This document shows, piece after piece, positions 1 to 7,667 of a DNA stretch of 64,000 nucleotides. Origin of the DNA: Gloeocapsopsis sp. IPPAS B-1203 (GTDB taxonomy: Bacteria; Cyanobacteriota; Cyanobacteriia; Cyanobacteriales; Chroococcidiopsidaceae); assembly GCF_002749975.1 (NCBI RefSeq), contig NZ_PEIG01000009.1, forward strand, positions 1-64,000, given 5' to 3'. Both the position numbers and the translations under genes were made by a program. Numbering within the stretch: the first letter of the stretch is position 1; the number at the start of each line of letters is the position of its first letter. The notes below the pieces were generated by a model. That model was not told the DNA's origin, searched no databases, and worked only from the letters and a program-made list of their open reading frames with translations.

Positions 1-278
1 AAACCTCTTTGGAAAAACCTAAAAGCTGTTCAAAAAGGCAGGTTTATCTTTTTGGTGTTAATGCATGGGCAGGAAATAGCCCACTTGCAGCTAATATTGT
101 GATTAATGATTTATATAAATATTTAGTCAACACATCCTCAAATATATTCAAACACATCTTTTTTGTCTGTAAATCATGCCTCCGTTCCTTTGCAGAAAAA
201 CGTTTGGCTACGCTCATAGTAAAGCGCGAAAATTACCTAGGTGTAAACGTAATGCTCTCTCTATGCTATTCAAACTAA
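1..278 (+). pseudogene. C-terminal remnant of siderophore-type ABC substrate-binding protein (frameshifted, cut by window start)
   Basis: Frame 1 at the window edge reads PLWKNLKAVQKG, and the reading then continues in another frame as QVYLFGVNAWAGNSPLAANI and INDLYKYLV. Joined by restoring one base near position 39, this matches the usual C-terminus of FecB/FhuD-type periplasmic iron-siderophore binding proteins (pattern W..L.A...G.V...D...W....P.AAN...DDL.KYL). The family normally stops just after the KYLV segment, near position 140; here the frame runs on for about 45 residues to 278, so the natural stop is also lost. Family assignment rests on this short motif only. The single-base frameshift could be a sequencing error, but the run-on tail and the decayed neighbours favour a pseudogene. 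Confidence 0.55.
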
Positions 279-432
279 ACCATTTCCCAAAAAACCGATC
301 GCACCATGCACGGGCTGCGTTATCGCGCTTTGTATAAATTGGGCGTTCAATTAAATCGGCAAAGTGCTAGGAGCAAAATCAACTCGCCTTCATTTGCTCT
401 GTTTCATTGCCAACCGATTCAGGGTTCGAGAG

Positions 433-699
433 TTACTCACCTTCGCAAAACTCATTTAGTAGCTTGAAAAAGGACTCAAACGCCTCTTGCTGATTAATGG
501 AACGAAATTCCAGCATCTTTGCCCAAGATCGAGAAGTCGTCATCCCCAATCGACGCTGTAACCAAGGTTGAAACTCTCGGTAAAATCTTTTCTCTGCGTC
601 AGTTAGCGGAACACCAAACTCCTGTTGTGCCATTTTATATCCCGCCAAAAACATGAACAGATCTGTAACCGAGGCTCCACCAATCTACATACCAGGTTT
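433..699 (-). pseudogene. Small conserved protein with nonsense codon in its N-terminal RPGMYIG-like motif
   Basis: From an ATG at 654 the minus strand encodes 73 residues, but the same frame is coding-like upstream: K-P-G-M, then TAG at 685-687, then I-G-G-A-S-V-T-D-L-F before that ATG. The string PGM-stop-IGG with a following S(V/I)T and a GY(K/E) block looks like the RPGMYIG...S.T...F..GY start of a family of small bacterial proteins of unknown function; here the expected Tyr codon (TAT/TAC) is TAG. The C-terminal part (EFQPWLQRR, SWAKML, AFESFFKLLNEF) is intact. A shortened protein from the internal ATG is possible. The family recognition is from memory of the motif, so moderate confidence. 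Confidence 0.45.
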
Positions 700-791
700 A
701 ACCCTACCCCTGCCTCTCAGGGTAGCGGCTACAGCGATACCTCAATTGATCACGATCGCGTTCTCGCTAACTTTGATCAAGACCCCTCAGC

Positions 792-1189
792 ATGAGAAGC
801 GCGATCTCTGATACTGATCCTCTCTATGCTGCCTATGATCCAAGCGATAGCTATCACTCACAAGCTCTAGCAGAAGTAGAACGTCTGGCGAACAAAATCT
901 CACGGTATTGATCCCATATCCGATTTTCCTGAAGACTCACAGCCTGATTCTCAAACGACTAGGAATTCAAATAGGGTTTCGCAATATTCAGGAAATTTCC
1001 GTTGGGACAGAACAACTGCAACCCGCTTTCGAGGATTGTCAGATGGCTACCCAAATCATTCAACGCTATCCAGACCAAGCAATTACACTGTTCGATGCCA
1101 CTATAGCCGCAATTTCTCAGCGTTTGAGAGTTCCGATCTGGACGTATGACTTTCATTTTGATGCGATCAACAGCATGGTTTGGCGGTAG
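792..1189 (+). pseudogene. PIN-domain (VapC-like) ribonuclease toxin, frameshifted
   Basis: The ATG at 792 starts a frame reading SDTDPLYAAYD and HSQALAEVERLANK, the first acidic motif of a PIN domain. After an A-run near 890-896 the homology moves to another frame, IPYPIFLKTHSLILKRLG, then the final motif DATIAAISQRL and VPIWTYDFHFD, which ends at 1189. Adding one A in the run restores a single PIN frame of about 133 residues, the usual VapC length. PIN toxins cleave RNA and are paired with an antitoxin. The upstream frame ends with TGA overlapping this ATG (ATGA, 792-795), as in many vapBC pairs, but that upstream frame has no recognisable start. Inactive as it stands. Confidence 0.6.
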
Positions 1190-1570
1190 TGTGCTATAAA
1201 CTACTTCAACTAGGAATAAAAATGAACCGGCGATCAAATGTGTAAAGCGCTAGGAGGGCGATGAGGGCGCTCATCTCTTTGTAAAATCCTGTAATCATAC
1301 TTCTCTTCAAGACACTACGCGAACACATATGCTGCGCGAATATACCTTCGTTTTTCAGTGGCGATCGCATTGGTCAAGCAGTAAGAGAGTAAGGGCGATC
1401 GCCAGGATCAAGTGAAGCACTAGGAGGGAGCGAGAAGCGCTCGCACCTAACAGACATTGGGGCAATCGAGGGGGATTTCTACCAATTAACAACAGTTAAC
1501 GCATTCACTTTAGCAAACTCTTGATCAGCCGTTATTAAAGCTGAACAATGAATTGTCATTGCAGCAATGA
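1190..1570. other. Intergenic, no gene seen
   Basis: No supported coding region. It holds several HIP1 octamers and two similar short strings near 1245 and 1418 (AGCRCTAGGAGGG followed by GC-rich inverted bases); a weaker relative lies near 365. These may be small dispersed repeats, but too short to classify. Confidence 0.4.
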
Positions 1571-2084
1571 TCGATTCTCAACGACGACATTAACCAGCTA
1601 GAGCGGTTTCTCAACTTTGGTGCCCAGGATCTCATCAGCTGCTTCACGCGCGTGTTTGCGGTTGGGTTCAGCTTTGTGCTGCTGGCTCCTGGCATTGCGT
1701 GGCTTGCCATGTTGCCCATCTCGTTCATTTGGTGGGGGACATTCGCCTTTCAATCCCGACTAGCTCCCCGTTATGATACTGTACGCAATTATGCAGGAAT
1801 CAAAGAGCGATCGCCTCTCTCACAACCTTTCTGGCATTGCTACAATCAAGAGCTTTACCGCTGAAGCCTACGAGCGCGATCGGGTTTACACCGAAAGTGA
1901 TGCCTACCGTCGCAGTAATCACAGAGCGATCGCCCTGAGTGTTGCCTTTCAACCAGTGTTGCGATTCTTCATCCTGCTAGGGTTTGTGATGACGCTGTAC
2001 TTAGGCGGTCGAGAAGTCCTTCAAGGTCGCCTCACTGTAGGTACTTACGGCTTCATGGTGTTTATCGTTTTTATATTCCTCTAA
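1571..2084 (+). pseudogene. Fragment of ABC exporter transmembrane domain (no ATPase domain)
   Basis: The frame from about 1571 reads ILNDDINQLERFLNFG, then hydrophobic FSFVLLAPGIAWLAMLP, and switches frame near 1800-1815 to HNLSGIATIKSFTAEAYE and ending in LGGREVLQGRLTVGTYGFM. These are the intracellular-loop and late helices of the transmembrane domain of ABCB/MsbA-type exporters (signature NL.GI..IK.F.AE..E and G...V..G.LT.G). The N-terminal helices and the entire nucleotide-binding domain are missing, and the fragment stops abruptly at 2084 where a minus-strand gene ends. It is a decayed, rearranged piece. Confidence 0.7.
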
Positions 2085-2403
2085 ACTCTTCACGCAATTG
2101 GGTAATACTCCAACCACTGCCATACACTGAATCTTCTGGATAGCTTTGTGCTAATGACTCCAGCTTAACTTCAGATTTAGGTTGCTCTAGCTCGAACTCC
2201 AATTTGTCTATGTCAATTTCAACTTCTGCTGCTTGTGCAGTTTGCAAATCAGGTTGTTTGGGCTTTTCTACTAACTTCTTAATAGGCTGGTTGACTCTAA
2301 TGATTTTGCTTGAATTCATACTTAGTTGTAGGGAAGCAAAGTTGTCTTTAACTATAGCGATAAATCTGGTGTCAAGAGCACACCTAATATTATCAACTAG
2401 CAC
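2071..2403 (-). CDS. Hypothetical protein, acidic C-terminal half
   Basis: An ORF of 110 residues that I do not recognise. It has a moderately hydrophobic N-terminus, a charged middle ([13 protein letters not shown], then [15 protein letters not shown]) and a C-terminal [15 protein letters not shown] that could be a small helix-turn-helix tail. It begins 11 bases inside the end of the 80-residue zinc-ribbon gene at 2393-2635, so the two are probably translated together. Its 3' end abuts the broken ABC-transporter fragment, so it may itself be truncated. No signal peptide or membrane segment is evident. Confidence 0.45.
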   Translation of the reverse strand: MLVDNIRCALDTRFIAIVKDNFASLQLSMNSSKIIRVNQPIKKLVEKPKQPDLQTAQAAEVEIDIDKLEFELEQPKSEVKLESLAQSYPEDSVYGSGWSITQLREEFRGI

Positions 2404-2635
2404 GACGCCGCTTCTGTTGCTTGACGAGAACTGGTCTAGGTTTCTTCTTCTTAACCACCTCAGTGCGAGCCATACTTGGTCGGCAGCAATCGCAGTACAG
2501 CGGACGCGGACCGTAAGTTTCGCGCTTAACGTCTTTGTTACATTGCTTGCAGATGAACTTATATACGCGCGTATGAATCACTCGCTCGTGTGCCCTTACT
2601 GTGTATTCTCGAACATGAACTCGCTTAGATGGCAT
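2393..2635 (-). CDS. Small basic zinc-ribbon-like protein
   Basis: An 80-residue, strongly basic protein with two cysteine pairs, C-K-Q-C near residue 29 and C-D-C-C near residue 48, typical spacing for a zinc ribbon. The C-terminus is a lysine/arginine tail ([15 protein letters not shown]). Such proteins often bind nucleic acid, but no specific family is recognised. It overlaps the following 110-residue gene by 11 bases in a different frame, which suggests translational coupling. The start at 2635 is the only ATG giving the full protein. Confidence 0.55.
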   Translation of the reverse strand: MPSKRVHVREYTVRAHERVIHTRVYKFICKQCNKDVKRETYGPRPLYCDCCRPSMARTEVVKKKKPRPVLVKQQKRRRAS

Positions 2636-2770
2636 AACCTAGAAATATGACACTGCTGTACATAATATGCTAGCGACAGTAGACGCTCCAACTTTTGAGT
2701 TTGAGCAACTTTAACACTTCATTTATAACTTAATCGCGCTATTTTCCATACAACAGAGCTTTGACAGAAG

Positions 2771-3324
2771 CTAAGCTGAAGTTTGCTTAAAGTACGCCAA
2801 CACATCCTCAATACTGTTGGGATGTTGTTCTAAAACAGCACATAGATTGGGATTGATGCGCAAACTGTCAATAGGTTCGTCAACGAGGAGTGCTAAATCT
2901 TCTAAAATCGGTGAGTGAACTGGAGTGACGCGCAGTTGGTAGTTCGTGTAAAATTTTTATTTCCAGTCTTTGAGTGAGAAACTCTAATCGCTCCGTGTTA
3001 TCCAGAACAACTTGCTTCATTTTTTCTAACCCCTCTTTGCTTGATTCATGGTGAGGAGTTAGGGGAGATGAGGGATTTACTTTATTAGGAATACCTTTAT
3101 CTGTCAAATTTGATAAGGGGTAGTGCTATCAATTCTGGTAGGAGGGTACTGTCAGATTTAGTAGGGGTAGATAATGAACGCAATTCTTGCAAGCGATCAG
3201 GTGCGACCCACTCAGATTGAGGTTTTGGGCGGCGAAGCGTAGTATTTCCTGGACGTTCAATACTCTCAATCAATCGAGCTTGCTTCAGTAGTTGTAAAAC
3301 TTTTGTGCTTTGAGTGTGTGGCAT
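2771..3324 (-). pseudogene. Degenerate gene in three frames, family unknown
   Basis: Three consecutive minus-strand frames look like pieces of one gene: 3324-3097 (STKVLQLLKQARLIES), 3107-2880 (LEKMKQVVLDNTERLEFLT) and 2930-2771 (ILEDLALLVDEPIDSLRINP then EQHPNSIEDVLAYFKQ, stop at 2771-2773). Each is coding-like but they shift frame at about 3100 and 2930. The start is joined directly to the IS5-type remnant. Its position in decayed DNA and the overall look suggest an accessory or plasmid-type gene, but I cannot name the family. Confidence 0.35.
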
Positions 3325-3612
3325 TTATGGTTGCCACTATAGTATTGTTTCTATTTTTTTGGGGACATTCAATTTCCATTTCGCCTACATCGAGCACCAT
3401 CACTTTCCATTCCCAATTTGGTTGATACAATTGCCGTTGGCTGGGAAGCCGGAATTTACCGCATTGAATTAGCAGGTCTTCGACTTTTCTGACAATTCGT
3501 CCGACAGTCGTTTCGTGCAATCTCCAACTCACTCCGAAAAGGTGTTTCGACTAACTCCACACAAGCGTTTGAACTCCGCATCCGCAAGCTGTTGTAACTC
3601 GATGTATGTCAT
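3298..3612 (-). mobile_element. IS5-family transposase N-terminal remnant
   Basis: The minus strand starts at ATG 3612 with MTYIELQQLADAEFKRLCGV, breaks frame near 3535, continues as TVGRIVRKVEDLLIQ and GKFRLPSQRQL, then VMVLDVGEMEIECPQK, and after a further frameshift and in-frame stop reads KQYYSGNHK and HTLKAQ. This matches IS5/IS1031-type DDE transposases (pattern S..TV.R......LI..GKF.LP, then DVTE.P.ERP.KKQ..YYSGKKK.HTLK). The first catalytic Asp region is present; the middle and C-terminal catalytic region are gone. It lies between the decayed gene at 2771-3324 and the truncated hemerythrin gene, so it likely took part in the rearrangement that removed the latter's 5' end. Confidence 0.65.
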
Positions 3613-3662
3613 AGCACTTCCTCCCTGGTTCTAGTTGTGCCATGCACTGACTTACTTCGGCA

Positions 3663-4442
3663 ACCTTAGATGAGTTTACTTTTTATCAAAAACTCATTCA
3701 CCATGAACTGATGAAGCATGGTCAAGCCATGAGTGGAATTATGATTCACAAAGCCGCTCAAGTGGTAGGGGCTGATATTGAAGTGGCAATTGCTCCTCTT
3801 AATACCGTCAACTTCGAGGGTCGCGCTCACCAAGAACAACTCAAGGGGATGCTCGAACAAGTGGGTGTTCGCGAAATGACTGGTCAAGATGCCAAGCAGG
3901 GAATCTGGGCACGGGTGCAAGATGCGATCGCTGCAGTGTCGGGTGTGGCTGGTAGTGTGATTACCCAAAACACTGATAAACAGGATATGAATATCCAGAC
4001 CTTAATCCGGCTGGATCATAACAAGGTAAATACCATCTTCACTGAAATCGGAGCCACGAAAGAGCCTCAAAAGCTCGAAGAGTATTTCGGACAGCTTTAC
4101 AAAGATTTGTTAGCACACGCTCAAGCCGAAGAAGAAGTCGTCTATCCAAAAGTACGCTCTTTCTATGGTGATGACAACACTCAAGAGCTTTACGATGAAC
4201 AAGCTCAAATGAAACAGATGCTAGATGAAATTAAGTCTATTGACCCTGCTTCTGCTGACGAATTTAGATCGAAAGTTAAAGACTTAATGGATGTGGTTGG
4301 CGACCACATTCGTCAAGAAGAGAGCACGATGTTTGCAGCGATTGACAACAATTGCAGCAACGAGCAAAAAGAGCAAATGGCGACTGAATTCAAAGCTGCC
4401 AAGAGCAATATCCAACAAGAGTTTGCAGGGTCTACACAGTAA
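3663..4442 (+). pseudogene. 5'-truncated hemerythrin HHE-domain protein
   Basis: The coding frame is recognisable from about 3663 (TLDEFTFYQKLIHHELMKHG) and gives 243 residues from the ATG at 3711. It is closely related to the 342-residue protein at 25158-26186 but lacks the first ~90 residues of that protein; upstream DNA is IS debris and an in-frame TGA precedes the homology. The C-terminal half is a hemerythrin HHE four-helix bundle (LIRLDHNKVNTIF, HAQAEEEVVYP, GDHIRQEESTMF) with the His/Glu ligands for a di-iron centre in place. Family members bind O2, NO or iron. A truncated product from 3711 could still be made, since the HHE domain is complete and the frame is open. Confidence 0.75.
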
Positions 4443-4480
4443 AAATAAGCATTCTGCACTTCTGTAAGGGGAAAGGAAAT

Positions 4481-4538
4481 TTCCTTATCTTTAACCATGT
4501 CCCTTTCTCCTTTTCCCGACAAATCCCACGAAGTCTAT
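4481..4538. repeat. 58-bp dispersed repeat, copy 1
   Basis: A pyrimidine-rich 58-bp segment (core CATGTCCCTTTCTCCTTTT) that matches 21467-21524 at 53 of 58 positions. A partial, weaker relative lies at 58447-58484. Both full copies sit just downstream of a plus-strand gene. The left flank (GGGGAAAGG) can pair with the core, so it may form a terminator-like structure. Confidence 0.6.
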
Positions 4539-4613
4539 TCATTGATCATTTTTCGATTCGTGTAGGAGTTCTAGTAGTGTTAAGTCAGTTTTGTGTTCTG
4601 AACTGACATTCAA

Positions 4614-4898
4614 CTACCGTTTAGGATAAAAATCAGAGCAGTCAATTGCTTCTTCTGTCAGAGCGGAATCAGGACGCACAGTACACTTGAGCTGATAGCT
4701 ACCTGTAAAAAATTGACATCCTGAACAGGGAATTCGATGCATCTGCTTTGCCTGGGTAAAGGTATCATGCACCGTTCGCCAAATTGTTAATAGGAATAGA
4801 ACAACGACTGCCCAAGCAATTACGAAGTAAACAAGCTTTAAAGCAGGTTGTAAGGTTAGAATCAAAGTAGGTATAAAGTGGGACATCAGATTAATCAT
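4614..4898 (-). CDS. Conserved cyanobacterial membrane-anchored protein with CxxC
   Basis: 94 residues: one N-terminal membrane helix (about residues 10-43), then a soluble tail with HRIPCSGCQFFTGSYQLKCT and a later Cys in AIDCSDFYP. This arrangement (helix, HRIPC..C.FFT...LKCTV.P, C.DF.P) is a family I recognise as widespread in cyanobacteria and of unknown function. Four cysteines could hold a metal or a disulfide. The gene is monocistronic, and the minus-strand neighbour at 5000-5254 lies about 100 bases upstream. Confidence 0.75.
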   Translation of the reverse strand: MINLMSHFIPTLILTLQPALKLVYFVIAWAVVVLFLLTIWRTVHDTFTQAKQMHRIPCSGCQFFTGSYQLKCTVRPDSALTEEAIDCSDFYPKR

Positions 4899-4999
4899 CC
4901 CCTCCTAAATCTTTGCTTCATTGTGTAATAGCACTGACTCAAAACTTATATTTGAGATTGGAGCGTAATTTGAGCGTTGCAGTATTTTTGAGTTAACCA

Positions 5000-5254
5000 T
5001 TATCGAGACAACACAAATTGCTTGTTAACTTGTGTATCTGGTACTAGTTTCCAACCTGCTCGCAGTAACTTTTGGTAAGTTGCCCAACCTCTAGAACCGC
5101 CAGATATCTCGTAATCTGGGACAGCATATTGTGGAAAAAATTTATATGGTCGCCAATCTTCACCCGCATGAGTTCGTAAGTGTAAAATCTTTTCTTCCGT
5201 TGATTGAGGTGTAGGTAACCAGCACATTTGTCCTGACATCTTAAACTCCTTCAA
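5000..5254 (-). CDS. Small hypothetical protein
   Basis: 84 residues, aromatic-rich (CWLP, WRPYKFFPQYAVPDYEI, GWATYQKLLRAGWKLV). No signal peptide, membrane segment or known motif. A second ATG (residue 6, MSGQM) preceded by AAGGAG (bases of the MKEFK codons, on the minus strand near 5245) is probably the true start, giving 79 residues. I do not recognise the family; the consistent codon use and good ribosome site argue it is a real gene. Confidence 0.55.
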   Translation of the reverse strand: MKEFKMSGQMCWLPTPQSTEEKILHLRTHAGEDWRPYKFFPQYAVPDYEISGGSRGWATYQKLLRAGWKLVPDTQVNKQFVLSR

Positions 5255-5566
5255 ATGCGTTCATTTAATTATTTGCATCATAGTTTTCTCTATTGAGGCT
5301 TGTATTGTATTTGGATTTAAAGCCTAGAATAATAGAGATTAGTAGATTAGCAACGCTAAACATTTGATATAAACTACCAAAAACTGTATGGCTTTTTGTA
5401 GAAGAGTTTATTTGGTAAAGATAAGTGATACTGTTAATCAACTCACGTTATATCAATGAATAACAGTAAACACTTGCAACCAACTGTAGCTATCTCTCAG
5501 ATACTTTTACGCCAATATAAACATGTTAGTCAAAATGTTAGGCTGCTGTTGAATGCCTGATACTGC
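5255..5566. other. Intergenic, AT-rich, no gene seen
   Basis: Between two minus-strand genes. I see no coding frame, repeat or clear terminator; it should hold the promoter of the 5000-5254 gene. Confidence 0.4.
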
Positions 5567-5767
5567 TTAGCCAATTAAGTGGAGTACATCACGTAGGACA
5601 TTATAACCAGCTAAATCCCACAGTAAGTAAGCAGCAAATCCAATCATTGCTAAGCGCCCATTCCATAACTCTTGTTGAGGATTCCAGCCAAAGATCCAAG
5701 CATTACGGTCAACACCGTTGTATGCTGGAGCTACAGGTGGTACATCGATAGAAGAACGTTGATTCAT
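5567..5767 (-). CDS. High-light-inducible protein (Hlip/SCP, chlorophyll a/b-binding-like)
   Basis: 66 residues ending in a single chlorophyll-binding helix. The signature ELWNGRLAMIGF (E-x-x-N-G-R-x-A-M-I-G) is visible around residues 33-44 and carries the Glu, Asn and Arg that bind chlorophyll and lock helices in homodimers. Hlips are thylakoid proteins that bind chlorophyll and carotenoid, quench excess energy and assist photosystem II assembly and repair; they are induced by high light and other stress. The length and single helix match the cyanobacterial HliA/HliB type. It stands alone; which paralog it is cannot be decided here. Confidence 0.92.
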   Translation of the reverse strand: MNQRSSIDVPPVAPAYNGVDRNAWIFGWNPQQELWNGRLAMIGFAAYLLWDLAGYNVLRDVLHLIG

Positions 5768-6253
5768 TGTTGTTAATACTCCTCAGTCACTGTTAATTTT
5801 ATACTCTTTTTCTAATAGTATCTACTTAAAAAAACTCCGAGTCCTACCTTCAGGCTTAAACTGCAACCAACTCTAAAGGATGATTCTCTAAATAAAGATT
5901 TTGTATACAAAAATACAGTGATACCTTAATATTATTACCAGTATTAAGTAGGTGTAACTGAAAGATACCTGCGCTACAGTTAGACAGGAAGTTACTTAAT
6001 AAAATCTCATAAATTTGTGTAAAGTAGCTAAGCCATTTTTAATTAAAGAATATTTTATTTATAACAAAGCAACAAAATGTTTGTTATTTAATGGGTTTGT
6101 TCTATCTTGCTTAATAAGCGTAAATTCATCGCAATTCCAAGTGTGTTTATAGCTACAACACAAATTTACAATAAGTTAACTCTTTGAGCAGAATATCTTT
6201 CAAACTAAAGTTCTTCTTAAGAAAGATGTGAGTTTGAGCGATGATTTGAAACT
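5768..6253. other. Intergenic, AT-rich, upstream of hlip
   Basis: No coding frame supported. This divergent-facing spacer should carry the stress-responsive hlip promoter on the minus strand and the promoter of the small plus-strand gene at 6294. A 16-codon frame (6254-6304) overlaps the next start but is not supported as a gene. Confidence 0.4.
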
Positions 6254-6293
6254 ATGTCAGCACAAGCATTACTAAATAAAATCAAACAAGCTT

Positions 6294-6530
6294 ATGAAAT
6301 CTGATGAAAATCAAACCCCAAAGACAGAGAATAATGTTCCCATAGCTCAGAACACAGTGTCCGCCCATAATCCTGCATCAAAATCAGAGCCATTAACTCA
6401 GGTTCAGGCAGATAGCGTCATCACTCGTAAAGATATACCCAACTTAGGCTTTCGCATTACTGTTACAGCGATCGCTATAGCAATCATCATATTTGTTATA
6501 GGTACCTATTACGGCATTATCAATGTCTAA
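6294..6530 (+). CDS. Small single-pass membrane protein, hypothetical
   Basis: 78 residues: a polar Asn/Gln/Ser-rich N-terminal half, then one membrane helix (about residues 52-74, FRITVTAIAIAIIIFVIGTY) and a short end. Helix at the C-terminus with a soluble N-terminus suggests a tail-anchored protein. No family recognised. It is followed by a decayed SDR fragment on the same strand. Confidence 0.5.
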   Translation: MKSDENQTPKTENNVPIAQNTVSAHNPASKSEPLTQVQADSVITRKDIPNLGFRITVTAIAIAIIIFVIGTYYGIINV

Positions 6531-6570
6531 AGCACTGCCTTTATGGTTTATGAACGCTAGAACCTGTTGA

Positions 6571-6741
6571 CTAATATTAGAGAAGCCGGAAGATGTGGCT
6601 CAAGCTGTTTGGAAAGCCGTTAAGCGTAGACGCAAAGATGTGGTAGTGGGCACTGCCAAACTGTGGACAACCTTACATCATACGCTTTCTGGCGTGATGA
6701 ACCCTATCTTCCGGCAGGTTTTTGGTATGGGCGAATTATAA
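6571..6741 (+). pseudogene. C-terminal remnant of a short-chain dehydrogenase
   Basis: From about 6571 one frame reads LEKPEDVAQAVWKAVKRRRK, DVVVGTAKLWTTLHH and ends NPIFRQVFGMGEL at a TAA (6739-6741). This is the C-terminal segment typical of classical SDR oxidoreductases (P..VA.A...A...R..D..VG...). The Rossmann fold and the YxxxK active site are absent, and an in-frame TGA precedes the homology, so only about 55 residues survive. The stop overlaps the end of the convergent DUF4383 gene. Confidence 0.6.
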
Positions 6742-7215
6742 TTGTTCGCGTAAGTTAGTCCCTTTGACTTTCGCGGGGAGAACAATTCCGTAGTAAGCTG
6801 TCGCGATCGCAGTCAAAGCATTAAACCAGACATTGTTACCAAAAATCGGCATTAAGCCAAATGTTGTTCTCGCAAAGGGTAATAAACCCATAATCGCTAG
6901 CAAGGTATAAGCGATCGCAAATCCGCGATTGAATGTGCGGGCACTACTTAAACTATAGTATGAGGCAATTCCTAATAATCCTACAGCAGTGCGGACAATG
7001 TTATGCAAAAGATTAGTAGGAAATAGCCCAAAGACATAGCCATAGCCTATATTATAGGCACTATGAATTTCATTCGCTGGGACATCAAGAGCGTTTGATC
7101 CTTGAACAGAAACAAATGCAGGAATAAATCCAGCTATGCCAACAATTAAAAAGAGAACACCGACAATGAGCGCACAATACCGCTCAGTGAGATTTGCTGT
7201 ATTTGTATTTTCCAT
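6736..7215 (-). CDS. DUF4383 four-helix membrane protein
   Basis: 159 residues with four membrane helices (about 14-36, 62-82, 91-111 and 127-147). It is a clear paralog of the plus-strand protein at 46048-46554: shared blocks include RY.ALI.G.LFL..GIAGF.P, GYGYV.GLFPTN.LHN.V, FGLMPI.GNNVW.N..TA. These are features of the DUF4383 family of small integral membrane proteins of unknown function, common in cyanobacteria and actinobacteria. The gene ends six bases into the SDR remnant on the other strand. A strong promoter should lie in 7216-7500. Confidence 0.8.
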   Translation of the reverse strand: MENTNTANLTERYCALIVGVLFLIVGIAGFIPAFVSVQGSNALDVPANEIHSAYNIGYGYVFGLFPTNLLHNIVRTAVGLLGIASYYSLSSARTFNRGFAIAYTLLAIMGLLPFARTTFGLMPIFGNNVWFNALTAIATAYYGIVLPAKVKGTNLREQL

Positions 7216-7540
7216 CGTGTTGATTCCTTGTTCGTCAATTTCTGAGAGTGTTTTGATCGAGACATACTAATTCAACTAGAGATTGCATACAAAAGTAATT
7301 TAATTTCTCTAGCTAAATAGGCACTCAATACTATTTACTTCAACTAATATTTTGTTTTTGAATCTCTATCAAAAGTTGTGTGTTTAGCTTGATAAGATTA
7401 CGTGCTTTTTATACAAATAAGTACTAAAAAATTAGGAATTTGTCTATTTTTTGAATTATCTGTGGCAAGGTCATAGTAAAATATCTAAATAGTGAATCTT
7501 ACTACTCAGGGACTTAATTTACTTTGTTATTAACAAGCAT
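7216..7540. other. Intergenic, AT-rich
   Basis: Upstream region of the DUF4383 gene. No gene, terminator or repeat recognised before the repeat element beginning near 7541. Confidence 0.35.
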
Positions 7541-7667
7541 CACAGACGCCCTACGACTGAAGTCGGGGCTACTGAGACAAAGTGTGCCTGCGCACACTAA
7601 GTAAGATAGTAGGCTTATCAATAAGTCTACGGAGGTGGAAAGTGTTTGTTGATCTGCGAATTTATTT
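7541..7667 (+). repeat. MITE-like element, copy A (partial)
   Basis: Contains the element's internal hairpins: CGACTGAAGTCG (7555-7566), GTGTGC-CTGC-GCACAC (near 7582-7597) and a decayed AAGTCTAC-GGAG-GTGGAAAG. The first and last ~20 bases of the full element are missing. The right edge runs into the stop codon (7662-7664) of the GH1-RmlD gene. The second hairpin differs from other copies by paired changes that keep the stem. Confidence 0.75.

Noticed and set aside
6254-6304. 16-codon frame overlapping the start of the small membrane gene
   Set aside because: Too short, no ribosome site of note, and no family match; overlap with a real start is likely chance.
6588-6716. Perfect 10-bp inverted repeat GCCGGAAGAT / ATCTTCCGGC within the SDR remnant
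   Set aside because: The arms are ~110 bases apart in former coding DNA and have no repeat-family or terminator context.
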